This document shows, one piece after another, positions 53,820 through 64,000 of a stretch of 64,000 bases of DNA (position 1 is its first letter; the number at the start of each line of letters is the position of its first letter). Source of the stretch: Lunularia cruciata. Lineage: Eukaryota; Streptophyta; Marchantiopsida; Lunulariales; Lunulariaceae. The position numbers were made by a program, and so were the translations under genes. Where the stretch lies: assembly GCA_948567375.1 (NCBI GenBank), contig OX419755.1:70188944-70252943 (forward strand), in the 5' to 3' direction. Below the pieces are notes generated by a model. It was not told the origin of the DNA and did no database searches. It was given only the letters and a program-made list of their open reading frames with translations.

Positions 53820-55017
53820 GCAATTGATGGCTATATGCCCAAATCAGCCACAATTGCAATAACTTTCCTATTTTCTTGAGCTCCTTCTCCTTCTAAGACT
53901 CCATCTCTCTTTTCTTCAACACGTCCTTGTTCTCCTTGGAGTATTTGTGCTCCTTGGTCTCAGAAGAATGTTGCCCAATTCCATAGGAATTGGTCTACAA
54001 AAATGAAGTGTTTTAACCTAATAATGTTGTGTTGAGACTATCCTTCACCTCCTCCAAGTACTCCTACTAATCTTTGAGTACACTCAATGGCTAAAAAATT
54101 GTGCAAGGGTTTTATGCCATTATCTCCTAGCAAATTTGCTCTTTTAACCTCCATTTGAAATTTTCAAGAGCTTTTGTTTGGCTCATATTAATTATTGCAA
54201 CCTTATAATCAAGAAATGCCTCTATGTATTCTTGTATGTTGTTCTTTTGCTTCAACTCCATAGTCAAGTTTAAACCATCTGCACAAAATCCATAATTTGG
54301 AAATTCTTCAACAACTCTTCTTGTATCACCATCCGAGTGATCTCTCTTCCTTTTGCCAACATCGATTTTTCCCAAACATCATACTATGTGGGTGCTTTAT
54401 TGGTCAAGTACACACATACAAACACACTTGCGGAATGATTGGTGATCTTTGTTGTGAAAAATCAAAAGTATCAATTCATTCTTGAGATCCAAGTTTCCAC
54501 TATTCCCATGGGAATTTGTCCTTTGTAAGACTTGATTTTGTATCTCTTCTTCATCCATAGTAACAATGTGGCTTCATTGTTGACCGGGGTCAATGTCATC
54601 ATCGTGAGTGACTCAATAGGTATTTTGGCCATTGTTATTGGGTTTTGAAATGAATTCCCTTCTTGTATTACATGATCATTCTTGAAGGTATGTACTTGAC
54701 TTAGTAACGCTTCCATTGACATCTTGATCTCCCAAAACTTGTTCAACATCCCCTACATTCCTTGCATCAAATCCTACAATTGCGGCTCCATGATTTGTAT
54801 TGTATTTCCTACTTCAATAGAGAATTAATATGATCCCTTGGAAGGAGGCATGGACAATTGGGACTACCATTGGAACCTCAAAGGCTATAACTTGATGATA
54901 ATATTCCTCACAAAAATTGTGGACTAAAAAATCCTTAAATATCACTTTTGGTCTAACTACATAATAGATTTCCACTTGAGTGTTGAAAGGGAGAAGATTT
55001 GGTTTATTCATATCCAT
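53820..55017 (-). pseudogene. Element E Gag
   Basis: On the - strand a decayed knuckle Y.NCG.FGHIAINC is at about 53835-53880; its first Cys is lost and a TGA lies inside. Upstream come NNIQEYIEAFLDYKVAIINM (54127-54375) and KSYKGQIPMGIVETWISRMN (54471-54749). The order fits Gag behind the primer site. Stops separate the pieces. Confidence 0.7.
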
Positions 55018-55365
55018 GTATCATAATAGAATATCAATATTCAAACCCCACACTCTTTTTTATATCACAACAGGTAGAATCATAGGATTTAGCAAACTCA
55101 TTATTACATCCATGAAGTCTGCTCCAAATGGTAAAAAAGATATACTCTCACTTGCTCATGCTTGATGTACATAATCTTGATGTGAAAATGGATTCAAGAA
55201 AGGAAAGTGTGGTGTATGAAAATTATCTTCCAAGAGCATCCATCCCATCCTCTCTCCCAAACACCCCATTTATTGATTGCATTACTTTTTCTCCTTCAAA
55301 ATTACTCAGCCTTAATAGCATATGTTCCTCCAAGAGGGGTGAATCCACTCAATTGGATCAAAATA

Positions 55366-55381
55366 CCTGCTTTGATACTAT
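55366..55381 (-). promoter_or_regulatory. Element E primer binding site, initiator tRNA-Met type
   Basis: On the - strand TAGTATCAAAGCAGG follows the LTR end (ggaacataaca) with a one-base gap. It is TGGTATCAGAGC with two changes. Confidence 0.75.
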
Positions 55382-56695
55382 TGTTATGTTCCAAGGATAG
55401 GAGAAACCCCAAGGAAAACAAAAGAGAAGCATAAGGTTTAATTTCTCAATCCTCCGATGCCCCAAAGGACCATTTTGACTTTATTATATAGTGGAGAAGA
55501 TCCCTTCCAAGGGAGCTACATGGATAGGTGATTTGTCTGCAAGCTACACCCTTAGATTGGATCTATGGGTTGGTGACATGTAAGCATGAGTCCCCTCTGG
55601 TTGGTCAATCAGGTTTGTCTGTTTAGAATCTTTTGGGGATCTCCATGTAGAAAGCTGTAATACTCCGAGGACAAGAGAAGAGAGAAAACACAGATTGCAC
55701 ACTCAAACAATCGATGCCCCAAAGGAGCACCTTCTCTTTATTATATAGACAAAGAGGATCTCCTCCAAGGAAGCTCCACCATAGGATTAGGGACACAGAT
55801 AGGTGACATGTCAGCAAGCTCCACCCTTGGATTACTTACTTGGATGGGTGACATGTCTGGTCTAGGTCCTATCTGGTTGGCAAACAAGCTTTGACCATAG
55901 GGAATCTTTTAGAGAATCTTCTTGTAGGAATCTCATAATCACGTGAGTAAGGTACCATTGGAAAGCTCTTGACGATACAAAGCAATGGGAAAAGAAGGCT
56001 AGCCTTTCTTCCATTGGGGAACACTTGCACATTTTCAAGGCCTAATTCATCCGTTTAGGCCTCCAAAATTGCCTTCAAAGATTTCAAGCATATTTCGGTT
56101 CCTACCCTATTAATAGAAGTCCCCTTTTGGTTATACCTCTTTCTGATCTGTTTAGTATATCATGTGTAACATCCTTCCAGATGTTACCAAACCAATTCTC
56201 ACCTTTAAATCATATGTCTAGCTATTGGTTCTAAGGTTCTCAAGTCTATTTTGGTTTCTGCCCTATTAGTAGAAGTACTCTTTCGGTGATACTTCTATCT
56301 TATCTATTTTCACCATCATGTATAACATCATTCTAGATGTTACCAAACCGAACTTCACATCTAGATCATATGGCTAGCTCTTGGTATTACAAAAGCATAG
56401 TATGGAAGTGGTACCATTAGAAAGATCTCAACAAGACAAAGTATGGGGGAAAGGATTGGCTTTTCTCCCCTTACAAGACAGAATTATTTCATTTTTTGAG
56501 GCCTAATTCATTCATTTAGGCCTCTAAAATTGGCATTGTAGTTTTTGGTGTGTTTTTGGCCTTTGCTCTATTTGTGCAAGTCCTCTTTTGGTGACACCTC
56601 TATCTGATCTACTTAGACAATCATGTATATCATCCTAAAGATATTATTATGCCAATTTCCACCTCTAGATAATTTGTCTAGCTAATGGTATTACA
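55382..56695 (-). repeat. Element E 5' LTR, interrupted by F
   Basis: tgttatgttccaaggatagg to gctaatggtattaca. Halves 55382-55655 and 56392-56695 join in the same text as the left LTR (around caatatggaagtggtacc). Confidence 0.88.
55656..56391 (-). repeat. Solo LTR F nested in the element E LTR
   Basis: tgtaatactccgaggacaag to gctcttggtattaca with exact TSD aaagc (55651-55655 and 56392-56396). F resembles E in many blocks (tgccccaaaggagcacc, the gagaagatcc-like stretch, ggtgacatgtc), so E and F are sister families. Within F a block of about 170 bases (tgtataacatc...accaaaccgaa) is duplicated near 56150-56370. Confidence 0.88.
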
Positions 56696-56700
56696 TTAGG

Positions 56701-57085
56701 CCAAAGATATTTGCACAAGAAGTTCTTTGTAGTTGTATGACTTTCATAGATGTAACCTTCAAAATAGTAAGTTCAAAGAAGAAAAAACTATAAGTTGTCT
56801 TTGGATAAGAATTGATACCTTCCTTGATACATGTAAGGCACCTATTTATCCTACATGTGAGTAAACCAAGATAAGACAAGAAGATAGGATTAGCAATGTA
56901 CAATGAGGATGAGCTCAAAAGATCTTTGGATTCCCTCAACCTTTAGATTTCTTTGGCTTTGAGTAGAAAGAGTATTTAAGGCCTTGGCCTAGTTTTAAAT
57001 AATTCATTCATTCATTTGAATATGAATAAAGCAAAAAGCCATAAGCTCTTTGTCTCATTTGCTTAAATTTTAAGTATTGATGCAT
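56701..57085. other. Unassigned segment between E and the solo D LTR
   Basis: No ORF or repeat end recognised. Probably the host sequence of E (continuing 48477-49847). Confidence 0.4.
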
Positions 57086-57238
57086 TGTAACAATATGGAG
57101 TTTAGCGACAAAGTTAGTTGGACTTACGAAGTAGCATATAAGACAAATTAGCCTAGAATATTCTAGAAGTATCTAGGAAGCTTCTTGGGAAGCTTCCCGC
57201 TAGCTTAGCTTGCACCGCAAGTAAGTAGCTTCTAGAAA

Positions 57239-57257
57239 GAATCTTCTAGAAGCTTCC
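57239..57257 (+). promoter_or_regulatory. Perfect four-unit heat-shock element
   Basis: gaatcttctagaagcttcc contains GAA-nn-TTC-nn-GAA-nn-TTC without mismatch, the binding pattern of heat-shock factor trimers. Further two- to four-unit clusters are near 57173-57200, 57225-57240, 57290-57330 and 57355-57382. Function is inferred from sequence only. Confidence 0.75.
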
Positions 57258-57398
57258 AACTAGCTTAGCTTGCACGTCAAGTAGGCGGCTTCTAGAAAGA
57301 AGCTTCTTGAGAAGCTTCCTAGTTAACTTGGCTTGCATTCAAAGAAAGCGGCTTGAGAAAGCTTCTTGAGAAGCTTCTCAAGGGCCTTATAAGCTACC

Positions 57399-57406
57399 TA
57401 TAAATA
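57399..57406 (+). promoter_or_regulatory. Family-D LTR TATA box
   Basis: tataaata about 20 bases after the last heat-shock cluster. It is conserved in the two D LTRs (complement near 8998 and 44026). Confidence 0.75.
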
Positions 57407-57510
57407 CCAAAGCCAAAGCTCATGCTAGGCATTTGGAGTTTTCCCTTATTCAAGTGTCCCAACGTGAGTTTCCATTCTCCTATTTCTCTCCTCGGTCTTG
57501 GTCTTTTACA

Positions 57511-60500
57511 TGCATGCCTTTTCTGAATGATTGTGAGGAAACTTTGTAATAGGAATTCGAGTAGCTAAGTGTATGACCATTTGCACTTGGACTAGGATTT
57601 GGGATCTCTAAAAGTTTGGAAGGAGCAAAGCAATGTCTTGGCAAATAAAAATGAAATATAGTGATGAATAGTACCACAAGAGTAGAGACAAAGAATTGCA
57701 CCAATGCAATGTGACTTCAAAGTTGTACCTTTTGCAAAGTGTAGAACATATTATTTGGAGTTGAATGCCTTTGTAGTGAATTAACCCCTTTGAGTTGATT
57801 GAGTCATCACCTTCAAGAAATATTTAGAAGATATTTGTAGTGAAAGTGATCTTTTAGTTCTACATTTGCAATAATGTACCATTAGGGTGACACTATCTTT
57901 GTGTTGGAGTAACTCTTGATAAGAAGTTGAATAGGTAACAATAAAGAACTGCAAGCTGTGACACTTCTCCTCAAACCTAGCCATTCTTGGTCCTTATTCT
58001 TGAAGGAATGACTTGTTTCTTATCGTAATATAACTTTTGGTTGACATTTAGCTACCATATTTTATTTGAAATATTACTTTGGAAAGGTGTTAGATATATT
58101 TATCTTTACTCAAACATATTTTTTCATTTACAAGATCTAGTAACTCAAATACTAAAAGTATATGATGAAAATGGAAATAACTCAAAACTACAAAAAGAAA
58201 AAATAAAATCTTTAATGCAATATAAATTTAGGAATAAAATATTTATTTTCACATTTAGTAGGAACCACCTAATATTAGAACTAAGCTCTTGAGAAAAAAA
58301 TGTATTTGGCAAAACAAAATTTAGAGAGAATGGTACTTTATCCTACAGATGTAAAAGTAGGATGTAACATGATGAGGAAAGGCAAGATAGCATAGTATAT
58401 GTAATTTGAAGAAATTGCCAGCTTTGCCAAACTAGAAAATGACATATTATTTTTTAATATTTTAATTATTTATCCTTCCAATAACTCTTTTCTACTATAT
58501 GATCAATTATAATTTTTTGTAACCCAAATTTAGTACTACAATTAATCTACAAATTTGAAGTTTAAAAGCTAGTTGTATAATCAAGCAGTATAAATTGATA
58601 TATGATCTCTCAATTAGGCATTTAAAATATAATATTTATGATACACTTTAATTCAAATTAAATTTAACTGTAATTCACTTTATTTTTAGTTGTCATATTA
58701 CACATCATACTTTAAGTAATGTGTATCCAACAGAAAGTACTCTACATATTAATATAGTACAAGGTAATTATATTTACTTGACACAAAAATTTTACGTTTC
58801 TTTCAAAGAAGATGCTATATCCTAATTATCAAACTTACTTATTGAAGTCTAAATGTCTTTAAGATTTTATTGATCTGAGTCATAATAATATCTTGGCTAT
58901 TTTCTCCTTAGTGAAAATAAATAGCACACTCTTTTTGAATATTATAAAGTTGACACGTAGAGTCTAGCATTCTTTTGGAAACAAAGATGCTACATGATTT
59001 TTATCGTTGATAAGTTAAATAAACACAGAATTAAAAATAATATTACAAGGGGAAATCGTATTTAGTATCATGGTGTTTAAAAAAATCAACATTAGTAGTG
59101 ACATAGGCATTTTAGAGTGCCTTATAATGAGTCACTATTTAATATAAGTATGCAGTGTTGGATATAAGATAAACATAGCAGGTGATTTAATCATTTTAAT
59201 CCAAAGTGATTTAATTTCAGAATATAATGGATTAATATAGAATGTTTTAATGGCAGGGATGTGCTTTAGACGTGCACCAGTTTTGCTAGTGATTACTTTC
59301 CACTATGCGTAAAAAGGAAAGTAGAATAAATGTCTGGAATTTGCCAGAAACAAATCAATGACAGGCAAGTGCAATAAATCACAATATAGGTATAGATAGA
59401 TCTCTAAAACTTATGTTGTTGTTGTTTTCAACATTGGAAGTGTGAAAAATGTTCTTGTAGAATTTACAAATATTAAATAGATTCTCACATAGGACTCTAG
59501 ATCTTTGTCCTCAAATTTCACGCTGAAAATATACATTTTTGTAGAATTGCATTTATATACATCTTAGTTTCTCATATTCATTATAATGACCTTCAAGAGA
59601 GAGAGAGAACGAACCGTAAGAAGACATAATCATATCATAACCATCTCCCATATATTTCTAACATTTATTTCTAGTATTGAAATAAATGTGAAATATCGAA
59701 TTTGGCACTAAAAAGATGTTTCAACCCTATATAAATAGTTCATGTACTGTCTAAATATTGAACAAATTCGAAGAGCCTTGGATCTTAAACTTCCAGCAGC
59801 CCTTGAGGTATTTTTTATAACCATCTCCTTATCTCTTTAATCCAGTTAAGTAGACTCCTCTTATGTCAAACCATCATCCACAAGAGACCATGTGGACTGC
59901 TTATATACTGACACGAGAAAGAACAGAAATGTGGACCGAAGTTCCCGAGAATGGAAAGTCGATTTACTTTGATTGTTTGACGATGTACTTTGGGCGGCTG
60001 TTTGACTTTATACTAAGCTAGAAGGAAATAAAGAGAAAGAGATGCCTTTAACTTTTATGCTTTAATGAAAGTCAAGGCAGAAGACAGGGGCTTCCACATA
60101 CTGTACCTTCTCCCGAAAGGAGAAAGTTAAAATGCAACATCAATATTTGCTTGCTCATCATATTTCACCTTTTGGGCTTCTGAGAAGATTATTTTTGCTT
60201 ACTTTTCGGGTTCTGTCAGAGTTTCTATGGAGACCGCTTTGAAATGATTGATTTTTATTGAAATTTGTATTATCCACGAAAAAGATAGTCCCGAATGTTC
60301 CCAACATCTGAATTTCCAGTCCTTGAGGATGATTTTCTAATGATAGCAGATCCGACAACTTAGCTACAGTGATGCCGTGCTGAAATCAACCACAGTAAGT
60401 TTCGCCTTTTGTTTACGTAAGTTGGGAATTTCTTTTAGTTCCAGGCAAGTTAAGGTGGAGACGAAATTTCCTCTTTTCTTGCAAAACGTGAGAATCCAGA

Positions 60501-63500
60501 TTCAGCTCACCACAGTAAGCTCCCGTAGCACTGTTCTACACAGTGCGTCACATCTGCGCCGTAACACAGTTCGTTAGTCATTTTTCTTTCTTGCTCACCA
60601 CAATAAACTCCCACAATTAACGGATGCTGCAGAAGGGTACAGTTTCCAAGGCGATGATGTGATTCACTTCAAATTCTACTCTGCAAATGAGAACTGGGGA
60701 TAAACTCTTCCAACTCTCAGCGACTAGAGGGGGCCAGATTCAGACGTGAGTCGAGTCTATAGTACTTCCCAATATGTCAACTAAGTATAGTTATAACTTG
60801 CTTATAAAAAGACACCTACAAGGTATAGTTCTATAATTACAGTTTGCATTATATATATAACAAATTTCCGGTCTACAAGAAAATTTAAGAACGATTTAAA
60901 ATAAATTATAAGTTTATATGACGATTATAAAAGAATCTCTGACGATCTTGAACGTGAGAATAGTTTGTTTGAACTTTTAAAGTGGAAAACTATTATTGAA
61001 ACTTCTGTTAGGTTTTCAAATGCAAACAACATGACAATGTCGTCTAGAAATCTCGAGATTTTCGAACGAATTATAAGAGAAAGAGGTCGAAGTACAAGTC
61101 TTCATTTACTATGCATTATTCTTTAAACTCTCATATCAAGTGTATATCTGTGAAGTTAATCCACACCTATCAATGAAGATAGATGTGTATCGACTTGTGA
61201 AAAAACACACAATCGATCCAACCCGAAGAATTGCCTTCCACATGAGTAAAATGTAAAATGCCCTACATGAACCATTCTGGGTGTGACATCCTTTGCTCGG
61301 CGGCATGTTATCTTGTAAATATAGTTGTCACGTGTTACAAATGCATATGGAATGACATGATGGCAGAGACAAATATTTCCCTCCCAAAAACAGGTGATAT
61401 GGATGGGCTCTTTACATAGATGGACCATTGTCTGCATAATGATAGCATCTGCCAGAAATTAACTTACAAAAGTCCATTCGTCCGTTAAGTTCAATCATTC
61501 TATAACATTCTAGTTATTAAGCTTAGATGTCTTCTCAAAGTCAACTGTCCATATCATTGAAATTATCTGTGAAAATTCATGAATTAAGATGGCTTGAGAT
61601 TCTAAACTGTAATTTGTATTCTTTTCATATTTTCGGGTTTAGTTGCAAAATTTAATTCACATGATAAAAGCTTTTCTGATATCAATCTTCACCTAAACTC
61701 AAAACCAGGACTCCTAAAGCTAAATTTGTACGGGTGGTATACTTCGTTTCATTGTCTTCTATACTCAACTCCACCACAAGATTTCCTGTACTTCATTGGG
61801 TTTTGTCATTTGGTTTTCATTTCTTTCCTCGCGAGGCTATGTCCTCATCACATGCGGTCTGTCAAGGTGCAGCACAGCGAGGACATGACCGGTTTGATGC
61901 CTTACGTGTGATGCATCGTGACAGCCTTACGAGAACAGAAACAGAGACGGGAACCAGTTTGTTATTCTCGCTAAGTTACCCTGTTCCATAAGGAGAGAGG
62001 GCAATCACATTGCTTTAGGGTCCCATGTTGCACGCCGAATGCCATATCTGCCATATTCTCGCGGATTTTCCTGACCATGTCTGAACTATAAAGGGCCTTA
62101 AAGCATCTGATATCCAATGTGAATAAGGTAAGACGATTTCATGCTCGTCTCTGCGTGCAATAATTGAGCAAAGGTGAAGTGTACAGGTAAAAGTGGTGTC
62201 TCATGTTCCATGCTCCAAAAATGCCCAGGTTCTCCGGGTTCTCATGAGATTGACCCTGGATTTTAAGGGAAGTATTTTCTTAACACTTGGATTCGTCATT
62301 GAGGTGCCAAACCTATGATCGAACGAACATGTAAGACTTTATTTCACATATTTGCTCAGTGACGTTCTCTAGCATGTGGACAGGGGAATACATGATGCCT
62401 TTGAACAGATCTTCTCTTGTAAAAAAATTTAAATTTTTTGCATTCCCAGACAAAATCATTTAAACATTTGTTCCAGAGTTCCATCTCGAGACTTTTAAGT
62501 GCCCAAGTTGTGGAGTTTATCAATGAGCCCTAGACATCACGCTGCCTGCGGGATATGTTTTCGTGTCTGTGAGTTCTTTTTATCTAAACCAAATATCTAC
62601 ATAAATGAGCACGGCTTCGCATGATTATATGGAAGAAATGATCATATCCAGCACATATAGTCACTTACTTAGAAATGTTTCTGATATCCTCTCTGCCGCA
62701 ACGTTTTAGCAAAGGTTGCCGGGAAAACATATCTAGAGGAGCCAAGACTAAGCTTGTATACACTCACTATGAAAAGCCAAACCTTGAATTCATCTTTCCT
62801 GCCAATCATGATAATCAAAGATTCCACACACCGTAGTAACGTGTCAGGTGCTCCAAAGTCGAACTTAACTAACATAGAATGAATATTATAATAATTTAAA
62901 GAGTATTTAAGAACACTTTAACTCTCTAAGTGGATATGGGGAAATGAGAGCAAAAAGGCGATCTCACTAAGTGGATAGCAAGATGCCTTCCAACCTATGG
63001 GAAATGCTTGAATAAACTTACCCGTAAATTGAATGAACAGAAATGTATTCAATTTTGAGTTTCTAGAAGTGAATGGTTAAATCCTCTCTCGTTTTGCTCC
63101 AATCTTTCTATCGGCATTTCGCGCAGTACACTCTTGGACAGTTTCTTCTATTCTACATGAAGTTGTCCACATAATTCGGATTTTTGTCAACCGACGAGGG
63201 CAACATCAATATAGATGAATTTATGGACCCAAAATCCAACTAAGATTCCATGCACAACAATTGGGTATTCAATGGTCCGATAACATTCTCTTAAAAAGGA
63301 AAACAAATAACAATATTAAATATGGTCTTTTGCTCATTTCGAGCTTCAACTTCTTGAACCAAAGAGTAGTCTAGTCAGAGACGAGCGACAAGCTTGGACG
63401 AAGTTTATAGACACTAAGGGTATCAATTCGGGAATTCAAGGAATCGTTCCGGGAATGGAGACCTATCCATAGATTAACGGAACATTTTACATAGACAATG

Positions 63501-64000
63501 GGGTGTTCCAATTCGAGAATTGATAGCATTGTTATGGGAGCGGATCGATTTGCGTAGTGGAACAAATCCTAAAAATTACTTATGAAAAATTTGGCGAGAG
63601 TTACGAGTAATCAATAAAAACAAGTAAATTTATGAAAGTTATTTCAATTCCGTTTGACAGTGTTGTATTCTTCATTGCTGTTGGTTCTAGTGGGAGCAAC
63701 GAAAAGTTTTTTTTATGGTTCTGCTGCAAAAAATTTGTAACAGGCAAGATAAAACCGCTAATTTGTTTCCAGAGTGGATCAGGTGTATTACTTTGTTTAT
63801 ATATCAATATATATTGTTTCAAAAAATAATATAGATTTATTAACAAAAGATCCAAAATTTTACTGGAATAGAGAAACTTCCACACCATTTTATAGATCAC
63901 CTCCCAACACAACCCTTAATTTTCAGGGGACCACTCATACAATAATTTTCAATTTACGGGCCCAGTGAAGCCCCAGTATGGTAATATGTTAACATAACGA
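57511..64000. other. Long stretch without recognised genes or transposons
   Basis: I find no retroelement domain, LTR ends or convincing ORF. From 58000 to 59700 it is strongly AT-rich. From about 59850 onward CpG is more frequent than in the transposon part (for example 60530-60560, 61820-62060, 63410-63480). A GA run lies at about 59597-59607. Short ORFs (for example 61734-61991) show no family motif. Confidence 0.5.
61820..62135 (+). promoter_or_regulatory. CpG-rich, promoter-like segment (tentative)
   Basis: Numerous CpG sites between 61820 and 62060 (tcctcgcgaggc, cacgccgaatg, ctcgcgg), a TATA-like ctataaaggg near 62087-62096, and caataaggtaagacg near 62120-62135 that could be a splice donor. 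This would suit a promoter and a 5' UTR exon of a gene to the right, but no coding exon is seen in the window. Confidence 0.25.

Larger units (their letters stand above)
49848..56695 (-). mobile_element. Element E: decayed chromovirus, - strand
   Basis: Exact TSD ttagg at 49843-49847 and 56696-56700. The 3' LTR is at 49848-50413 and the 5' LTR at 55382-56695, the latter interrupted by solo LTR F. Right to left on the - strand: primer site, Gag, CCHC, protease, RT, integrase, chromodomain, polypurine tract. All parts carry stops. It is about 6.1 kb without F. Confidence 0.9.
57086..57510 (+). repeat. Solo LTR of family D with heat-shock elements
   Basis: tgtaacaatatggagtttagcg to ctcggtcttggtcttttaca with exact TSD tgcat (57081-57085 and 57511-57515). 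The best-preserved copy of the D LTR. Its U3 half is packed with GAA/TTC repeats between 57160 and 57385, then a TATA box. Confidence 0.95.

Noticed and set aside
61734-61991. Two overlapping ORFs of 61 and 85 codons as a small gene
   Set aside because: No conserved motif, no supporting neighbour, and both frames are equally open, as expected by chance in a GC-richer patch.
1-64000. CRISPR arrays, rRNA and tRNA genes
   Set aside because: No regularly spaced repeats, no rRNA-like blocks, and no tRNA-like arm with the conserved T-loop were noticed. Primer sites resemble tRNA ends only over about 17 bases.

Overview
The window looks like repeat-dense nuclear DNA of a plant with a large genome. 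A gymnosperm such as a conifer would fit, but that is inference. The evidence is wall-to-wall plant-type Ty3/gypsy LTR retrotransposons, tRNA-Met and tRNA-Asp type primer sites, and a low-GC background. I found no host protein-coding gene, rRNA, tRNA or CRISPR array that I can support.

Layout, from nested insertions and target-site duplications (TSDs). The oldest readable layer is a decayed element of family C (C2, + strand), split between 5215-8896 and 44344-48476. Element D, a chromovirus on the - strand, sits inside it at 8897-44343. D is itself broken by three insertions: B1 at 9627-21161, C1 at 22379-36608 and B3 at 37535-41574. B1 carries a very young gypsy element A (11957-19735). C1 carries a solo A LTR (27400-28089) and B2 (28956-32721). 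B3 carries a solo A LTR (40731-41422). To the right lie element E (chromovirus, - strand, 49848-56695) with solo LTR F nested in its own 5' LTR, a solo D LTR (57086-57510), and about 6.5 kb without recognisable genes (57511-64000). The left 5.2 kb is AT-rich and holds only relics.

The most interesting content is family C. Its pol region codes, in order, for Gag with two zinc knuckles, an aspartic protease, a C5 cytosine DNA methyltransferase (motifs I, IV, VI, VIII, IX and X in canonical order), reverse transcriptase/RNase H, a DDE integrase, and a C-terminal PHD finger with textbook C4HC3 spacing. This is a retrotransposon that carried both a DNA-methylation writer and a histone-reader-type module. 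C1 and C2 both have the methyltransferase, the PHD module and the same odd 3' end. In C1 the ends read A ... B-A-B, like split direct repeats, rather than a simple LTR pair.

Family B is a giant LTR of about 3.75 kb with an ORF of roughly 850 codons (globular N-terminus plus long coiled coil) in its U3 part; three copies are solo LTRs with 5-bp TSDs. Family D LTRs carry clusters of heat-shock elements upstream of a TATA box. Element A has LTRs that look identical by eye and a gag-pol frame broken by a single 1-nt shift. All other coding regions are decayed by stops and frameshifts.
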